DNA from: Paramecium sonneborni
Taxonomy: Eukaryota > Ciliophora > Oligohymenophorea > Peniculida > Parameciidae
Direction of reading: 5' to 3'
Assembly (NCBI GenBank): GCA_905182985.1
Contig: CAJJDN010000004.1
Location: forward strand, 682,287-746,286
Length of the DNA stretch: 64,000 bases
Shown: positions 24,410-38,967 of the stretch, in pieces
Layout: every line of letters begins with the position of its first letter
Numbering within the stretch: position 1 is the first letter of the stretch
Made by a program: the position numbers and the translations under genes
Notes under the pieces: generated by a model
The model's input: the letters and a program-made list of their open reading frames with translations, nothing else
Databases searched by the model: none
What the model was told of the DNA's origin: nothing

Positions 24410-26250
24410 TCATAGATTTTTAATATTTTAAGATAAAATATTCTTCCACGCTTCATCATTATTATTATATCTATAATAACAACTTTATAATTTAGAATAT
24501 TTGATAATAAATTTCTCATAAGAATTAATCATAAAAAAGGTTGCTTCATATCTTAATTTATATTTTGAGGAATTTAGCTATTTGATAATTCCAATCTGAA
24601 TTTTTATACATATTCTTAACCCTCTTCTGTGTGTTCATCTGCAAATCCTATTTCAAATTAAAATCTTTCGAATCCTAAAGCTCCTAATAATTTATCGTAA
24701 ATATCAAATATGTTACAAATAATCAAGATCACTAATAAAATTGGAAATGCCAATTTAAATTCGGCTATTCAAATATTATTAATAGAATACTTAAATACTG
24801 ATCAAAATTGAAATTTCCCACAACATTTGCAATATCTGCATCAGATTCATTAAACATCCAAAAAAAATTAAAAGCTAATGGGAAGGCAATTCTAGATACA
24901 AAAGTTGCTGAAAAAAGTAAGGATGGAGCATCTGTATAACCATAATCATAAAATCCAAATCGATTAAATCTTATATTTAGAAGCCCATACTAAATACAAT
25001 ATAATACATAAAGTAGAGGAATTAATACTAATATTTATACTGCAAAAAATTCTTCATTATCATTTATAAAGTAGATAAATACATTAAACTTGAGATTTCC
25101 GAAAATTGCTATTTCAGATAATGTAATTAAACTTCCAAGAATTATAAAAACAATAGCAGTGCTGTACATAATTATTTTCCAAAACTTTACGTACCAATAG
25201 TATTAAAATTTATCAATAAATTTTCCAAAACAACCTACCCTTTCAGGTCTTGCTGCAGATGAAATTTTCTTCTCTCGATGATCACAATTAATAATATCTT
25301 CAATAAATAAAGCTTATTTTGTCAAAATTTCTAATTTCTTAGATTTTCTAACATAATCATAAGTTAATTCCTTAGATCGTTTATGAATTTCAGATAATTT
25401 ATCAATATTCAGATCTTCTAATTAATTACTGTTATTGTTCCTCAAACGATACAATTTTGCCATCTCAATTTATTCTTTGGTAAATAATTAGAGTATTTAT
25501 TAAATATAAGGTTGATATTCTTCATTATTTTTGTATTTTGATTCATATGATAAGATTTCTATTAGAATTTCATCTAAATCTAATGATTCCTATTCAAGTA
25601 ACAATTTAGTTTTGTTAATTGAATGATATTTTAAATTTAGTTAAATTTAATGGTTGCTTTCCCTAAAAAATTATTTTGGAATAGCAACTATAGCATATCC
25701 TAAAAGAAATGTAACAATTAATAGACCTCTACATATTAATCAATTTATTACAAAGCATTACTTAAAACCACTGTTAAGGCCAGAAGGGCTTAAAATGTAA
25801 ATTATTTTTCAACAAGTAAATATATCGTAAAAGCTATCCCTAAAACTCCAAAAATTGCATAAATTTAAAAATTTATCTTTATTGCTTTAAAAAGTTTCTA
25901 TTTGAAAGTAAACTCTCCTGCATCTTCGTAGTCCAAAGTAATGGGAAGAAAAATCCTGAAATATAGAATATAATTATTTTTACCATGTTAATAAAAATGT
26001 TAGCCAATATAAAACAATCCAAATAACTTCTATTTGAGTATCTTTTAAATCTTATTCATTCTAATTATTAATCAAAATTTACTTTGTAGATATCTAATGG
26101 TAAGATTATTATCAAACTAAATGAAATCAACCAAGAGATTAATGTTAAGGTTTTAACATAAAAAGTAACTTGTTTGGAAGCATGACTATGTATTACATAC
26201 CATAAATATGCAACAAGGAATATTGATTCAATTATCAATAAAATTAACAT
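24410..26250 (-). CDS. LMBR1-domain membrane protein (LMBRD2-like)
   Basis: LMBR1-family proteins are multi-pass membrane proteins of poorly known function; LMBRD2 is linked to GPCR signalling. ATG 26250 starts directly with two membrane helices (LILLIIESIFLVAYLWYVI; LTLISWLISFSLIIILPLD) separated by the family's HSHASKQVTFYVK loop. A long charged coiled-coil loop follows. Then come RPERVGCFGKFIDKFQYYW, further helices (KIIMYSTAIVFIILGSL; VLIPLLYVLYCIQYGLL), and the C-terminal signature ICNIFDIYDKLLGALGFERF with an acidic tail ending AWKNILSQNIKNL at TGA 24410-24412. Introns of ~25 nt are present but not all were placed. Order and motifs match LMBRD2 well. The gene stops 25 bp before the start of the wolframin-like gene. 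Confidence 0.85.
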
Positions 26251-27025
26251 TTAATTAACAAACATAGAATCAAATAAATAAATATAGGTGTAATTAATAA
26301 GATCAAATTTTCATTTCTAATCCACATTATTTTTATTTGCATTAAAAGTTATTTAAAAAAATCTAAAAAGTTTGTTTATATAATAGCCATGTATGATATA
26401 TAATTAATATATTTTCAATTTTTTAAAAAGAAGTACTATAATATTTAAATTTATTAATTTCAACATTAAGTTATCTCCATAGTATAAAGTAACCTAAATT
26501 TAATTTAGAAAAGAATAATGATATAACTTGTCTTTTTTTTAATAACAATGTTTTTCTAAGAATCATGCTTGTTATGCAAGAGAAATCAACAAACTTTAAC
26601 AATAAAAACCAAAGTTAAATTCATTATTCAGAATTCTATATAAAATTCTACAATTAATATGTTATTTAATATTTTATTTATAATACTGTTTTTCAGGCGA
26701 AAAAAATTAATATTCACAATCAACATTATTGATTTTTAAAACAATTTACATCATTTTACTTATTAGCAAAACTTAAACCTTTTGGAATATAGAAATAAAT
26801 TTTAAGAGTCGAGATAAATAAATTTTAATTTGTAATTTAAAAATTAAAGTAATAATTATAATTAATAAGTATTAGTTACTAATTACATATTATATTTTTA
26901 CTCCAATTACTAACAGTTTTATATATAAGTATTAAGATTACATTTATTATTTTAAATTTAAATTATAGTAGTGAACTCAAAAGAATAAGTTATATTAGAG
27001 CATAATACGTACGATCAAAATGTGA
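26251..27025. other. Long AT-rich intergenic region
   Basis: About 770 bp with no convincing coding frame on either strand. It is extremely AT-rich with many short A/T runs. No tRNA-like or repeated structure was seen. Confidence 0.5.
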
Positions 27026-27298
27026 ACCGTTTTTAATTTAAATAATCTATATTGTGGACGATTTGTGATTGTATTTTATAAGGGCCTATTGAAAAACAGA
27101 CATAAAGTATTTTGGTTTTAAAATTAAACGTATGGAGGCGGAAGATAAATTAATGAAGATGAAGATCTTTATGAAGAAGAAGGATAAAATAATAATATAA
27201 AGGAATAAATAATGTTTTCAAAAGAAAGAAACCTATAAAAATAGATATTGAACTAATAAATTTATCTGCTTATCAAAATAACTTAACTTCTTAAATGA
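27026..27298 (+). CDS. Possible small gene fragment, no start found
   Basis: An open frame from just after a TGA (27023-27025) to TGA 27296-27298, 90 codons. It has coding-like composition: NLYCGRFVIVFYKGLLKNRH, then TYGGGRQINEDEDLYEEEGQ. No ATG lies at its 5' end, so an upstream exon would be needed. A single hydrophobic stretch followed by a GGGR/acidic tail suggests a tiny membrane protein. The 3' end overlaps the convergent cyclotransferase by about 25 bp. Low confidence. Confidence 0.25.
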
Positions 27299-28107
27299 AT
27301 GGCCAGTTCTTACCTGTAATCCAAAAGGTCTAAGTTTATTAGTTGAAAGCAATTCCATTCAAACATCCATCTGGTCTTTTAGCTTCATAAACAAGTTCTG
27401 AAAAATCATATTTTGCCAAAACCTTGCCTTCATCAAGATCTATAGCTAAAATATAACTTTTTAGATATTCATTTGCATATAAAATTCCATTAGCATATTC
27501 TAATTCATTAAGATAGTTTACAGGAGTTAATCCTTAAAATATTAAAACTGATTTCAAAACTTAAAAATTTTCATTCAATATATGTATGTAGCCTGTTCCA
27601 TCTGAAATTAATATCTAAGTTTCTTCATTAAATAAACGATGAGTTAATCCCCAACCCTCCTTAATCTTTTAAGGTAGATCAATCTATCCTATATATTATA
27701 GATCTTCTTTTTCATATACAAAACTACAATTATTCATATAAGTACATTTTTTTTTCTAACCAAGTCAATTAATAAACTTTGTTATTGATAATATCGCATC
27801 CCTCACCAAAGAATTGACCATCTAAATTATATTAGTTTTAAAGAGTATTAACATTTTTTAAATTTATATAATGAATTCCACTCTATTTGTAAAGTCCCGT
27901 TGATTCTAATATTGTATCTTCATTCAAAAAAGCAAATCCCTTATAATTTGATATGATATTTACCTATGTATATTGAGGATTGTTAATATTATCCCTAAGA
28001 ACTCTAGTTAAGTATTATTATTTCCCTGATAATTTATTTTTTGGAATTCTTTGAGCATATTAAGTATAAGAAAATGCTGATGTAATCATAATAATTAAGG
28101 CTATCAT
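27273..28107 (-). CDS. Secreted glutaminyl-peptide cyclotransferase (beta-propeller type)
   Basis: Converts N-terminal glutamine of peptides to pyroglutamate. ATG 28107 opens with a signal peptide (MIALIIMITSAFSYTQYA). The chain then shows the family's blades: FAFLNEDTILESTGLYKQSG, FFGEGCDIINNKVYQLTWLE, KEGWGLTHRLF, LISDGTGYIHIL, LEYANGILYANEYLKSYILA, and the closing LNGIAFNQQTQTFWITGKNW before PFIQEVKLF and TGA 27273-27275. One 22-nt intron (27724-27745) interrupts right after LTWLEKK; removing it restores a 270-residue frame exactly. This is the plant/bacterial-type five-bladed propeller enzyme, not the metazoan zinc form. Firm. Confidence 0.92.
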
Positions 28108-28152
28108 AAACAAAAACAAATTTATAAATAATTATAAGAAAATTCTAAGAAA

Positions 28153-30782
<2,630 letters not shown>

Positions 30783-31071
30783 TAATGATAATATTTATTT
30801 ATAAATAAAATTAAAGGAGTTTAATTTAAAATTTATTTCAACACTAGAAAATCAAACTACTCACATTAAGATACTCCAACTAAAAACCATTTACTATTAT
30901 AATCCTATTATTTCTATCAATATCTTATAACTTTATTCATTTCTATTTAATTATTATAATCCACTCTCTTTCTATCATTTAATACTCTCATTTCAATCCT
31001 CAGACACATCTTCTCATTAATATATATATCATTTATTAAGTAATAAACTGCTTTTCAATATTTTTTATTAT

Positions 31072-31329
31072 TCACTATTAAATTGTTTCATCTTATATAT
31101 AATTCCATTGATTTAAATCGCTCCAATTTTCACTCTCTTTTCTTTTTACATTCGAAAACTTCTTAATAGTCACTCTGTCTGTTTTAGAGAATTCTTATAC
31201 TGTTACAAATCTTCTCACTTTATTCTTCAATTAACATTATCCATTCTAAATTGGATATTATGTTCGGATAACATTTGTTTTAGATCTAAACGATTTATTT
31301 TACGTTTTTGCTAAATTTCTTATTTCCAT
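31072..31329 (-). CDS. Small basic protein, unrecognised
   Basis: ATG 31329 to TGA 31072-31074, 85 residues in one frame: MEIRNLAKTQNKSFRSK, then KNKVRRFVTVQEFSKTDRV, ending WSDLNQWNYIQDETIQQ. It is basic with coding-like codons and no domain I recognise. A further coding-like stretch on the same strand (NDIYINEKMCLRIEMRVLND) reaches TGA 30917-30919. It may be a second exon, but I could not place an intron that keeps frame. The gene may therefore extend to 30917. Confidence 0.45.
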
Positions 31330-31617
31330 TTTAGCCAACCTTATTTTTATATAATTTTAAAAAAAGTTTTCTCTTTTCTCATTCTAATTTGATAACATTT
31401 TTAAGTTTTAAAAATTCTTTTGTTAAAATTCAAAACAGTTCTTAGGTAAGGATAAAGAGAACATTGTCAAAAAGCTTTAATCTTAATTAAAAAAAGAAAT
31501 TATTATCTAAAAAAATACAATTACAACTTTTATTCTTCTTTTAATACAACATTAATTAATTGTTTATTTTTAAAGAGTATTGAATCCTTTAAATATTTAT
31601 TAAAAATTAAATTTATT

Positions 31618-32220
31618 ATGCTGCCACAATTAAAACTTATTTCATTGATTGTTAGAGTATTTGCAAGACCAATAATTACTAGTAGAAAAGATGTATCAAT
31701 ATAAAAAGCTCAAATGAATAAGAATAGCTTTATGACTCAATAAATGTTAAATTTAGGAAATGCTTATTATTTATGGGATGTATAGAGATTATGAAAGATA
31801 GTAAAAAATTGACAGAATGTATTTGAACTAAAATTTGAAGGATGATTATGAATAATTAGTTGACAATGAGGCTTTAAAACTAGTTATAAAAATAAAATTA
31901 TATTATAGGGGACAGAATTTTTTTTAGAAATACTAATATATATTACTTTATTAGTAGTTTCCACATTTGAAATCTACAAAACTTATCATGCATAAAATGA
32001 TAGATAATAAAATATCAATAAAACAATAAGCGTAATTTGAATGATAAAATAGACTTTATAAGATTAAATTCACATAATTAAGAATAAAAAATTGGAAGAT
32101 TTGAAAGAGCTTTAAATAATTGATTAAAACTACTAAGAAAATCTTAGATAATTTTAAATTAAATACGAAAGAGCAGTGAGATAAATTGCATAAATAGAAT
32201 AAGTAAAATATATGTAGTGA
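31618..32220 (+). CDS. OPA3-like mitochondrial protein
   Basis: OPA3 proteins are small mitochondrial membrane proteins. ATG 31618 begins LPQLKLISLIVRVFARPIIT, matching the family's N-terminal PxxKLxxLxxRxxSKP block. Then KNSFMTQQMLNLGNAYYLWD, QKIDRMYLNQ, and DNEALKLGTEFFLEILIYI, corresponding to the family's NEExAxELGAELLGE helix followed by a membrane helix (ITLLVVSTFEIY). A charged coiled coil ends the protein, as in the family. Introns: 31780-31801 (22 nt), 31883-31908 (26 nt) and 32032-32052 (21 nt); each restores frame and the family order. TGA is at 32218-32220. A good match in layout, moderate in sequence. Confidence 0.75.
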
Positions 32221-33012
32221 AGAAAGCTTTATACTGAGAAAATCCACAAGAACATGAGGGATAAATGATTTAATATTCAAATTCATAAATTAGTTATCAT
32301 AAATATATCAATTTATTTAAAAATATGATTCTATACTTTTATACAATTTAAATGAAAGTCTTTAATAATTTCATTTATAATTATTTGTCATTATAAAAAC
32401 TTGACTTTAATATAAAGACTTCTTAAGTATATTTAAGTATACTCTTCTTATGATGCGCTTGTAAGATTTTAACTACCATAAAATCAGTTAAGATAATAAT
32501 GATAATAATTATTATAAGTTTCCTAATATCATAAATTTTCCCTTCAATATATAATTCAATAAATATTTCTTACCAGACTCTTAGTATCATAATATTATAT
32601 TATCTTTATTTAGAGTTATCATTACAAAAGCTAATTAATTTTGTCTAACATTTCATCATTTGAATTTTTATATCCAATCTTAAAAAAAATTTTTGGATAG
32701 ATTTATCAAACAAGAATAAAGCTAACTTCTGATCTTTGAAATAACGCAAAAAAGAGAATATATTAATAAATAGTATAAAAATTATAATAAAAAATATCAA
32801 ACTGCTGTTTGATTAATATAAAAAATTTCATTTATTTAATGTTAAAAATGTTCTTTATTGATCAAGTAATTAAGATAAATTATTATCGTATTTTTTGTAA
32901 GACCAAAGTTATAATCCAATACTTATTTAATAATTAATGATTATAACTATTAATTAATATATTATTAGTCTTTATAATTATATCATTTAGTTATAGACTG
33001 TTTTCCATAATT
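32221..33012. other. Long AT-rich intergenic region
   Basis: About 790 bp with no coding-like frame. A-rich and T-rich tracts alternate. The minus-strand frame at 32056-32286 is a shadow of the OPA3-like exon and spacer. No RNA gene is recognised. Confidence 0.5.
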
Positions 33013-33596
33013 TCATTTTTTTTTAATACCATATTTATTCCTTAAAATTGAGAAAAAAATTACATCAACGAAAATAAACTTTGTTTAAGTTCTTAAGAAT
33101 TCATCGGAATATAATCATCTTATTTAAGTGATATTTTAGGTTTATTTTAAATTCGAGGTGTTTTCACCCTTTGAATTAATTTCTCTAAGTAGTGTTATTC
33201 AGTAGCTTTAAGATTTTAGACAATAGTTTGAGTATTTTTGACAATTGGAGAAGGATAACCTTGTTAATCAGATTTCTCGGATTTAAATCTTTTTGTTCTC
33301 TGAACTCTTATTTTTGGAGATGCTTGGTGTCGATCAACTGACTTAAAGTTTAAATCATATTATATTGATGGTAAAGTTAATTTTGACGTTCTTTTTCTTT
33401 CTTAAGATGATCCAAAAACAACAGAACGTTTATTTGATGCTGGTTTCAATGGATTATTAATTTTACAGGCAAGAGAAAAATTATTTCGATGCACATTATT
33501 ATATTTGAACCTTTGAAAATTAGGGGATGCATCTAATCCATCATTTTCTATAGTTTTAGTCATTTATATGGTTTCAGTTACAGGGACATATATCAT
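33013..33596 (-). CDS. Basic protein of unknown function
   Basis: ATG 33596 to TGA 33013-33015 with one 23-nt intron (33041-33063), about 185 residues. It is Lys/Arg/Ser-rich and probably unstructured: FQRFKYNNVHRNNFSLACK, RSVVFGSSQERKRTSKLTLP, DRHQASPKIRVQRTKRFKS, ending LFSLMNKYGIKKK. A second in-frame ATG (at the MTKTIEN stretch) could be the true start. No domain is recognised. It lies 103 bp downstream of the end of the Hook-like gene on the same strand. Confidence 0.6.
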
Positions 33597-33698
33597 TAAT
33601 AAAATTTATAATATATTTTAAGTTAGTGATATCACTCTCTTCCCTTTTAATTTTAAATTGTAAAATTATTATATTATAATTATCAAATAAAATTTTTA

Positions 33699-35285
33699 TC
33701 ATTAACAAGTTTTTAAAAGTCTTAAATGTTCTTCTCTTATTTTAATAAACTTATCATTAAAGGAATTGAGCATATTGGTTAAATGTTTAATCTATTCATT
33801 TTATTAAGCGATGTGTTAAGCAGATTAATTATCATTTATTGATATTGACTTGGACTCTAATTACTTTAATTTTTCTTCAGATCTTTCATTAAGTTATTTC
33901 CAAGCTTTTATCTATTATTCTTAGTTTTTTATTTTTTCTTTCAACATATCTATCTCCTTCTTATAATTTTCTTCTTAAATTAACATACTCATATGTAAAG
34001 CATAGTATTAATCATTATTTTAATTTAAATCTTAAGCAAGATTTATTTGATCATTAGTATTCATTCTAGAATCTGGTCTTAAATCAGTAACATCAAATGA
34101 ATTTATTCTAGACTCTCTTCTTGAAGCTTCTCTAATTTTTTCATTTAGACTTTCTTCTTTCTAATGAAATTCATGATTTAATTCAGTAATTTTTGATTAA
34201 AGAGATTAAACTTCAGTTTCTAATGATAAAGTTCTTTTCTTTTCATTTTAAAATGAATTAAAAATGTCTTAAAAAGAAGTTTATAATTTATTAATTTATC
34301 TATCTTTATCTTCAATAAGTTTAGTATAATATAATTTCTATTAAGACAGTTTCTCTTTTATTTGCTCATGTTTTTATTCTTATTTTATGTATTACATAAT
34401 TTTAAGTTTTAACTATTCATTCTCTAATCGAGTATTTTCTTTTAATAAGTTTGCTTCTTTTATTTAACTTAATTGAGATTAAACTTTTATTTCTAATTCT
34501 CGAGTTTTTTATTAAGTTGTCCATAATTATTTATTTAATTCTTCTAATTCTTTAATTTTCTCTTCATTAAAAGAAGATTTTCTCTCTAAATTGCTATTAA
34601 ATATAAGTTTTACCATTTGATTCAAGCATTACTATTTATTCACTCTTTTCTTTATTATCCTACTCCAACTTTTTTATTGTCATCTTTTATTCTATAATTT
34701 CATTCATCAAGACTTAGTTTTAATGGATTAATTTTTGATTTTCTGAATCTATTTCGTCTATTTTATCTAATAAACTTTTATCTTCGGATTGTGTAAATGG
34801 GTCAACTAAAGTTTATAAAAATTAAGAAATTAATTCTTGTTTTTATTCTGATAGCTATAAGACTGGTACAAAAAAATCATCTTAGAAATCACTCTATAAA
34901 ATTAGCTAATGATATAGAATTAATAATAACTTAACAAATTACTCCAATTAATTTTAAAATTTAATTCTCATTTCTATCTTTTGCAATTTCCATAACATTT
35001 ATATCTAATTATTTATGTGTATAATCTGCTAATTTGTCTACAACTAATTTTAATCTTGACATATTAAGAGCCCAATTATCAGTATATGACTAATTTTCTA
35101 AAACCTATATAATTTTTTTTATATTGCACATGAAAAGTAGATCCAAAATGATCTGTATTAATGTGATTTAATATTTGAATAAATAATGTCCCATCAGCAT
35201 ATTCTTTAAAGTTTGTATGAAATTTTAAAAAAGTTATCTTATTCATCCAATCTACTATTGCTGACAAAAGTTCTTAATTTTACAT
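33699..35285 (-). CDS. Hook-like protein (N-terminal Hook/CH domain plus coiled coil)
   Basis: Hook proteins link cargo membranes to microtubules and activate dynein. ATG 35285 gives MQNQELLSAIVDWMNKITF, then FKEYADGTLFIQILNHINTD and HFGSTF, which matches the Hook N-terminal domain pattern (W-hydrophobic, then D-G-x-x-hydrophobic-hydrophobic-x-I-L). Almost all the remaining ~400 residues are heptad-like coiled coil rich in Glu/Lys/Leu/Gln, ending LLKTCQ before TGA 33699-33701. Introns are present after HVQYKK and elsewhere; not all are placed. I do not see the Hook C-terminal cargo domain, so assignment within the Hook/CCDC88 superfamily is open. The start is only 30 bp from a divergent plus-strand ATG (35316). 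Confidence 0.75.
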
Positions 35286-35315
35286 TTTTTTAATTAAAAA
35301 TAAATTAAATTTAAT

Positions 35316-35639
35316 ATGAGGGGATTCTTCACCTTTGCCAAATAATTTATCAGCTTTTCCTCAATGAAAACTCAATAAATGAAAGTATCAATAAGATTGT
35401 AAGTTTTATTTATTTTGAATTTAGAGTCAATAGATCAATTAATGAGTAATTTAGAATGTGTTCCACTTTAACGGCACTCAAAATGATTAATCTGTTTGGA
35501 ATAAGCAATTCAACTTCAATTGAAGATATTGATGAAGGTAAAATAAACTTAATACCTAGAATCTGAATTAGATATTCAAATTTCTCGGCTGTTGTTATTG
35601 TCTCTGAAAGCAGAACAACAAACGATATATTAAAGATGA
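35316..35639 (+). CDS. Small protein, unrecognised
   Basis: ATG 35316 to TGA 35637-35639, with introns of 26 and 22 nt, gives 91 residues in a consistent frame: MRGFFTFAKQFISFSSMK, then NEQFRMCSTLTALKMINLFG, IEDIDEESELDIQISRLLLL. The N-terminus could be a mitochondrial-type presequence (positive, Ser/Phe-rich), but this is a guess. It may be the 5' part of the EF-hand gene that follows, since the next frame opens immediately downstream; I could not find a splice join. Confidence 0.4.
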
Positions 35640-35652
35640 TTGTGATTTTATT

Positions 35653-36450
35653 ATGTATAAAAATTTAAATCTAGATCAATATTAATTTATTGATATTTTT
35701 GAACTATTTAGAGAATAAATCAAAGAGAAATAAAATTTTTAGTTTTAACTAATTGAAAGTCAGTTATTAATAGTTATTAATGATTATATCAAATAAACAA
35801 TTTAATTCAATCTAAATCATTTTATATACTTAAAAATTGTTAAATTAATCAATTTGAGTAGGTGTATAAGATTTAAATTTAAGAGAAGTTATTTATGATA
35901 GAATTAAATTAAATGTGCTTCTGAATAAAACTTAATAAATATAATAATGAAGCAATTTATTTGGTAAATAATATAATTTGAAAAGAAGTTAGAATATTGT
36001 CGTTAAGACTTAGCTTTAGATTAAGACTTTTCAATTGAATTCTTTCCAGAAACAATTACATATTTAGGATTAAAATAATTATTTCATAGAGAAATGAAAG
36101 GATTTTTCAATAGATATGATTCTGATCGAGATGGTAAATTATCATTCAATGATCTTTAATAATTTGTTCAACCAAGATAATTGGAATATTAATGCTTTAT
36201 AAAGAAAGGAGGGAATTTTAATCGATTGATTGAATTAATAGAAATAGCTGAAGAGTATGAAAGTTACTTAATTGAAAATATTGAAAAATTGGAATTTCAG
36301 GAAAATTATTAGGTTTCAATAAAATAATTTTTAAGTTCAAAATTTAAACAACCAAGCGAAAAAGACATATGGTATCTTAATCAAAGGTTTGATTGTTATA
36401 CAATAGAAGATTTCTTGGGTTATTTTGAACAGTTTAAAAAAACTAATTGA
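35653..36450 (+). CDS. EF-hand protein
   Basis: A single recognisable EF-hand calcium loop, YDSDRDGKLSFND (Asp at 1, 3 and 5, Gly at 6), sits in FFNRYDSDRDGKLSFNDLQQ at about 36110-36160. It is preceded by LALDQDFSIEFFPETITYL and followed by charged helices and a C-terminal FLGYFEQFKKTN at TGA 36448-36450. The 5' part from ATG 35653 (MYKNLNLDQYQFIDIFELFR) is coding-like. Joining it to the EF-hand part needs introns near 35860-35880 and 35955-35980 (a 22-nt GTAAAT...AAG intron fits the latter); one junction between them is unresolved. The calcium-binding call is firm for the loop only. Confidence 0.6.
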
Positions 36451-36479
36451 CTGAAATTTTATATATATAAATATTATCT

Positions 36480-37421
36480 ATGAACACATAAGATGAAATA
36501 CTTATGCTGAAGAAGTGCATATGTGAATTTTTAAATAAATTACTTCCAACGATTAAGGATCCGTTAATTTTAACAAGATAGAGACTAAGCTAATTTAAAA
36601 CTGTACTTTTAGATGAATTAAAAACAATATAAGATGTGTATTAATATGTCTAAACACTTTAATTTCAAGATGGATTAGCCTTAAGAACTGATACAAAGAT
36701 TGAACATTAAAAAAATCCATCAGGAACAAATTTAGACCTGATGAATTTAAATTCAAACCAAATAGTACCAGAAAAGAGAGCAATTCCAACATCTTTTGGA
36801 TTGAATAGATGTTAAGATACCTAATAATTAAATGTAGCGAATACAACAAATCTAAAAATGAACTAGATAACAGCACCATAGTAGCAGAATCTTATAATTG
36901 ATGATTAAAAAGAGAAAGAAATACCAAAGTTAGGCAAAGATATATTTTTTAAACGACCTTCAACAAGAAAATTATCTATAAAGACAAAAGATCCAAAGGC
37001 ATAGGAAAATTATTATAAACCAATTGATGAAATTTAAAAAGTTAATGTTTATGGATAAAAATCTGATAATTTTAGCGTGTTAAATAATTAGAGCAAGAGA
37101 ACTCCATTTTTTGATAAAGAGACTTTATTATCAGAAATAAAGGAGAGTGAAATGATTATTCGTAAAAACACAAATACATTAAATGCAGTTTATAGTAGAA
37201 GCTTTGAAATTTTAACAGGAGATAAAGAATAAAATACAGAATAATTAAACAGTATTCAACATGGATTAAGGGCATAATAAGATTTAAGAGAATTATAAAA
37301 TGCCTAAAGGAATGCTACATTGAAGGGATATTCAATATATGCTAAGAAAGATAAGGATATTGCGAAATAGAGAATGGATGAAATTGCATAAATTAATGAT
37401 AAAAAGAAACTATATTTTTGA
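36480..37421 (+). CDS. Gln/Lys-rich protein of unknown function
   Basis: One exon of 314 codons, ATG 36480 to TGA 37419-37421, exactly in frame. The N-terminus is a helical region (EILMLKKCICEFLNKLLPTI, then LSQFKTVLLDELKTIQDVYQ). The middle is Asn/Gln/Ser-rich and probably disordered, with a basic patch FFKRPSTRKLSIKTKD. The C-terminus is helical and charged (LRAQQDLRELQNAQRNATLK, ending NDKKKLYF). No domain is recognised. Gene density and codon pattern support a real gene. Confidence 0.7.
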
Positions 37422-37446
37422 TGAATATATTTAAATATATAGATTA

Positions 37447-38940
37447 ATGAATAAATTATATCCAACAGATAAAATACATCATCAATATGTTGAATATCCA
37501 TAGCGTTGGCTACAATTAGTCTTATTTTTATGTGCTTTGCTTTCAAACATTATGTTTGGATTTTCGCTTTCGCCTATTGTGAAAGAAATGTCATTAGTTT
37601 ATCAAGTTGATAGTAGGTAAAAGATTCTTAAATAATGAAGATATTTGTAATTTTTGACAATTAGTTTTACCGTCTTTTCTGTAATTATGATAATACCAGG
37701 AAACATAATTAATGAAAAGTATGGAATTAGGATGAGTATTATCATAGGTATGAATAATTAGATTATTAAAGGTTGTTCATTAACTTTTGTTGGGTCCATT
37801 TTTGCAATTTTCATAAATGTTTCTTTTTGGTTTTTCTTTATTGGATAATTGATCTCTTTAATTGGATTTCCATTTAGATTGATAAGTGCATCAAAGTTTG
37901 TTGCAAATTGGTTTTACCCTGAAAATAGAATCCTTATTATGGTGATAATAGCTTTAGTTTTTAATGCGAGTTCAGGAATAGCTATTAGAATTCCACTTAT
38001 TGTATTAGGAGACTTTTAGATTCATGATGGTCCAACAGAAGAATAAATAGAATTAGGAAGGGCTTTAATAGAGAGTTTGATGTTTTTACTATTTGGATTG
38101 ATGATTTTACTATGTGTACCACCAATACTATTTTTCTTAAGTAAGCCAATTACTCCTCCAAGTTATAGTGCTTCAGATGTATAGATAGTTTAATTCATTA
38201 GGAATGCGTTAGAGAAGATTATCACAAAGCTAGTTTAATAGTCACTAATAACCCTGATTTCATTTTGTTAACTATTAGTTTCGCTTTTATCTTAGGGACT
38301 ATTACATTATTTACTCTATAGATGGAATATTTTATATAGCCATTCAATTATTCACTCAAAGATTAGAGCAATTTAGTTTTAGTAGGAGTGATAGCTGGTT
38401 TAATTGGAGATATTTGTGTAGGAACAGCTATAAAGAAAACTTAATCTTATAAAAAAGTGTTGAGAATTTGTAACATTTTAGTGACTGTATTATTTGGAAT
38501 TCTCATACTAGCACTTCATTTAAACAAAGTGTTTTTCTTTATTGTTTACTTTTTTTTGTGTGGAAGTTCTGCCATTATGGCTTTGACTTTTGAATTCTCT
38601 TGTGAATTATGTTTTCCTTTAAGTGAAAATACTACAATTGCTATGTTAGGTTTCTTTGGAAACCTTCTTAATTTCTTTCAAGGAATTCCAGAAATCTTAA
38701 TCCTTAAGGTATTTTGAAATTCATAATCTAAAATAGGGCGATAATTAATTATGTTCTACTTTAGCTATGATATTTATGCTTATCTTAATTTGTAGTTCAA
38801 ATATTTTGACTATGAAAATCAACGAAAACCTTAAGAGATCAGAACAAGATATTCAATTGGATGATAGAATTGAAAAGAAAAATACTGAAGTCAGCTTATT
38901 AGAATAATCAAAATTTAATAGTAGTAATGATGATTATTGA
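37447..38940 (+). CDS. Major-facilitator transporter, FLVCR-like
   Basis: A 12-helix MFS carrier. ATG 37447 is followed by YPQRWLQLVLFLCALLSNIM, then FGFSLSPIVKEMSLVYQVD; the FLVCR family (choline/heme-type carriers) has the same Y-x-x-RW start and S-x-S-P-I helix end. Helices continue (VFSVIMIIPGNIIN, SIFAIFINVSFWFFFIGQL, FYPENRILIMVIIALVFNAS), then a central loop, and a second half with LVLVGVIAGLIGDICVG and CGSSAIMALTFEFSCELCFP. The tail is acidic, ending FNSSNDDY at TGA 38938-38940. Introns of 24 to 29 nt occur after QVDSR, after MSIII and after EILILK, and one more joins the two halves. The substrate is unknown. Confidence 0.8.
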
Positions 38941-38967
38941 TCATATATATTAAAATTAATATAATTT

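Noticed and set aside
26251..27025. Possible structured RNA in the long spacer
   Set aside because: No tRNA boxes, snRNA-like motifs or convincing stem structure could be read; AT-rich runs only.
27012..27300. Selenoprotein K-like reading with in-frame TGA as Sec
   Set aside because: The resemblance is limited to one hydrophobic stretch and GGGR; no SECIS element could be shown, so the idea is not supported.
27721..27780. Frameshift in an A-run of the glutaminyl cyclotransferase
   Set aside because: Removing a 22-nt GT-AG intron at 27724-27745 restores a perfect 270-residue family frame, so no error is needed.
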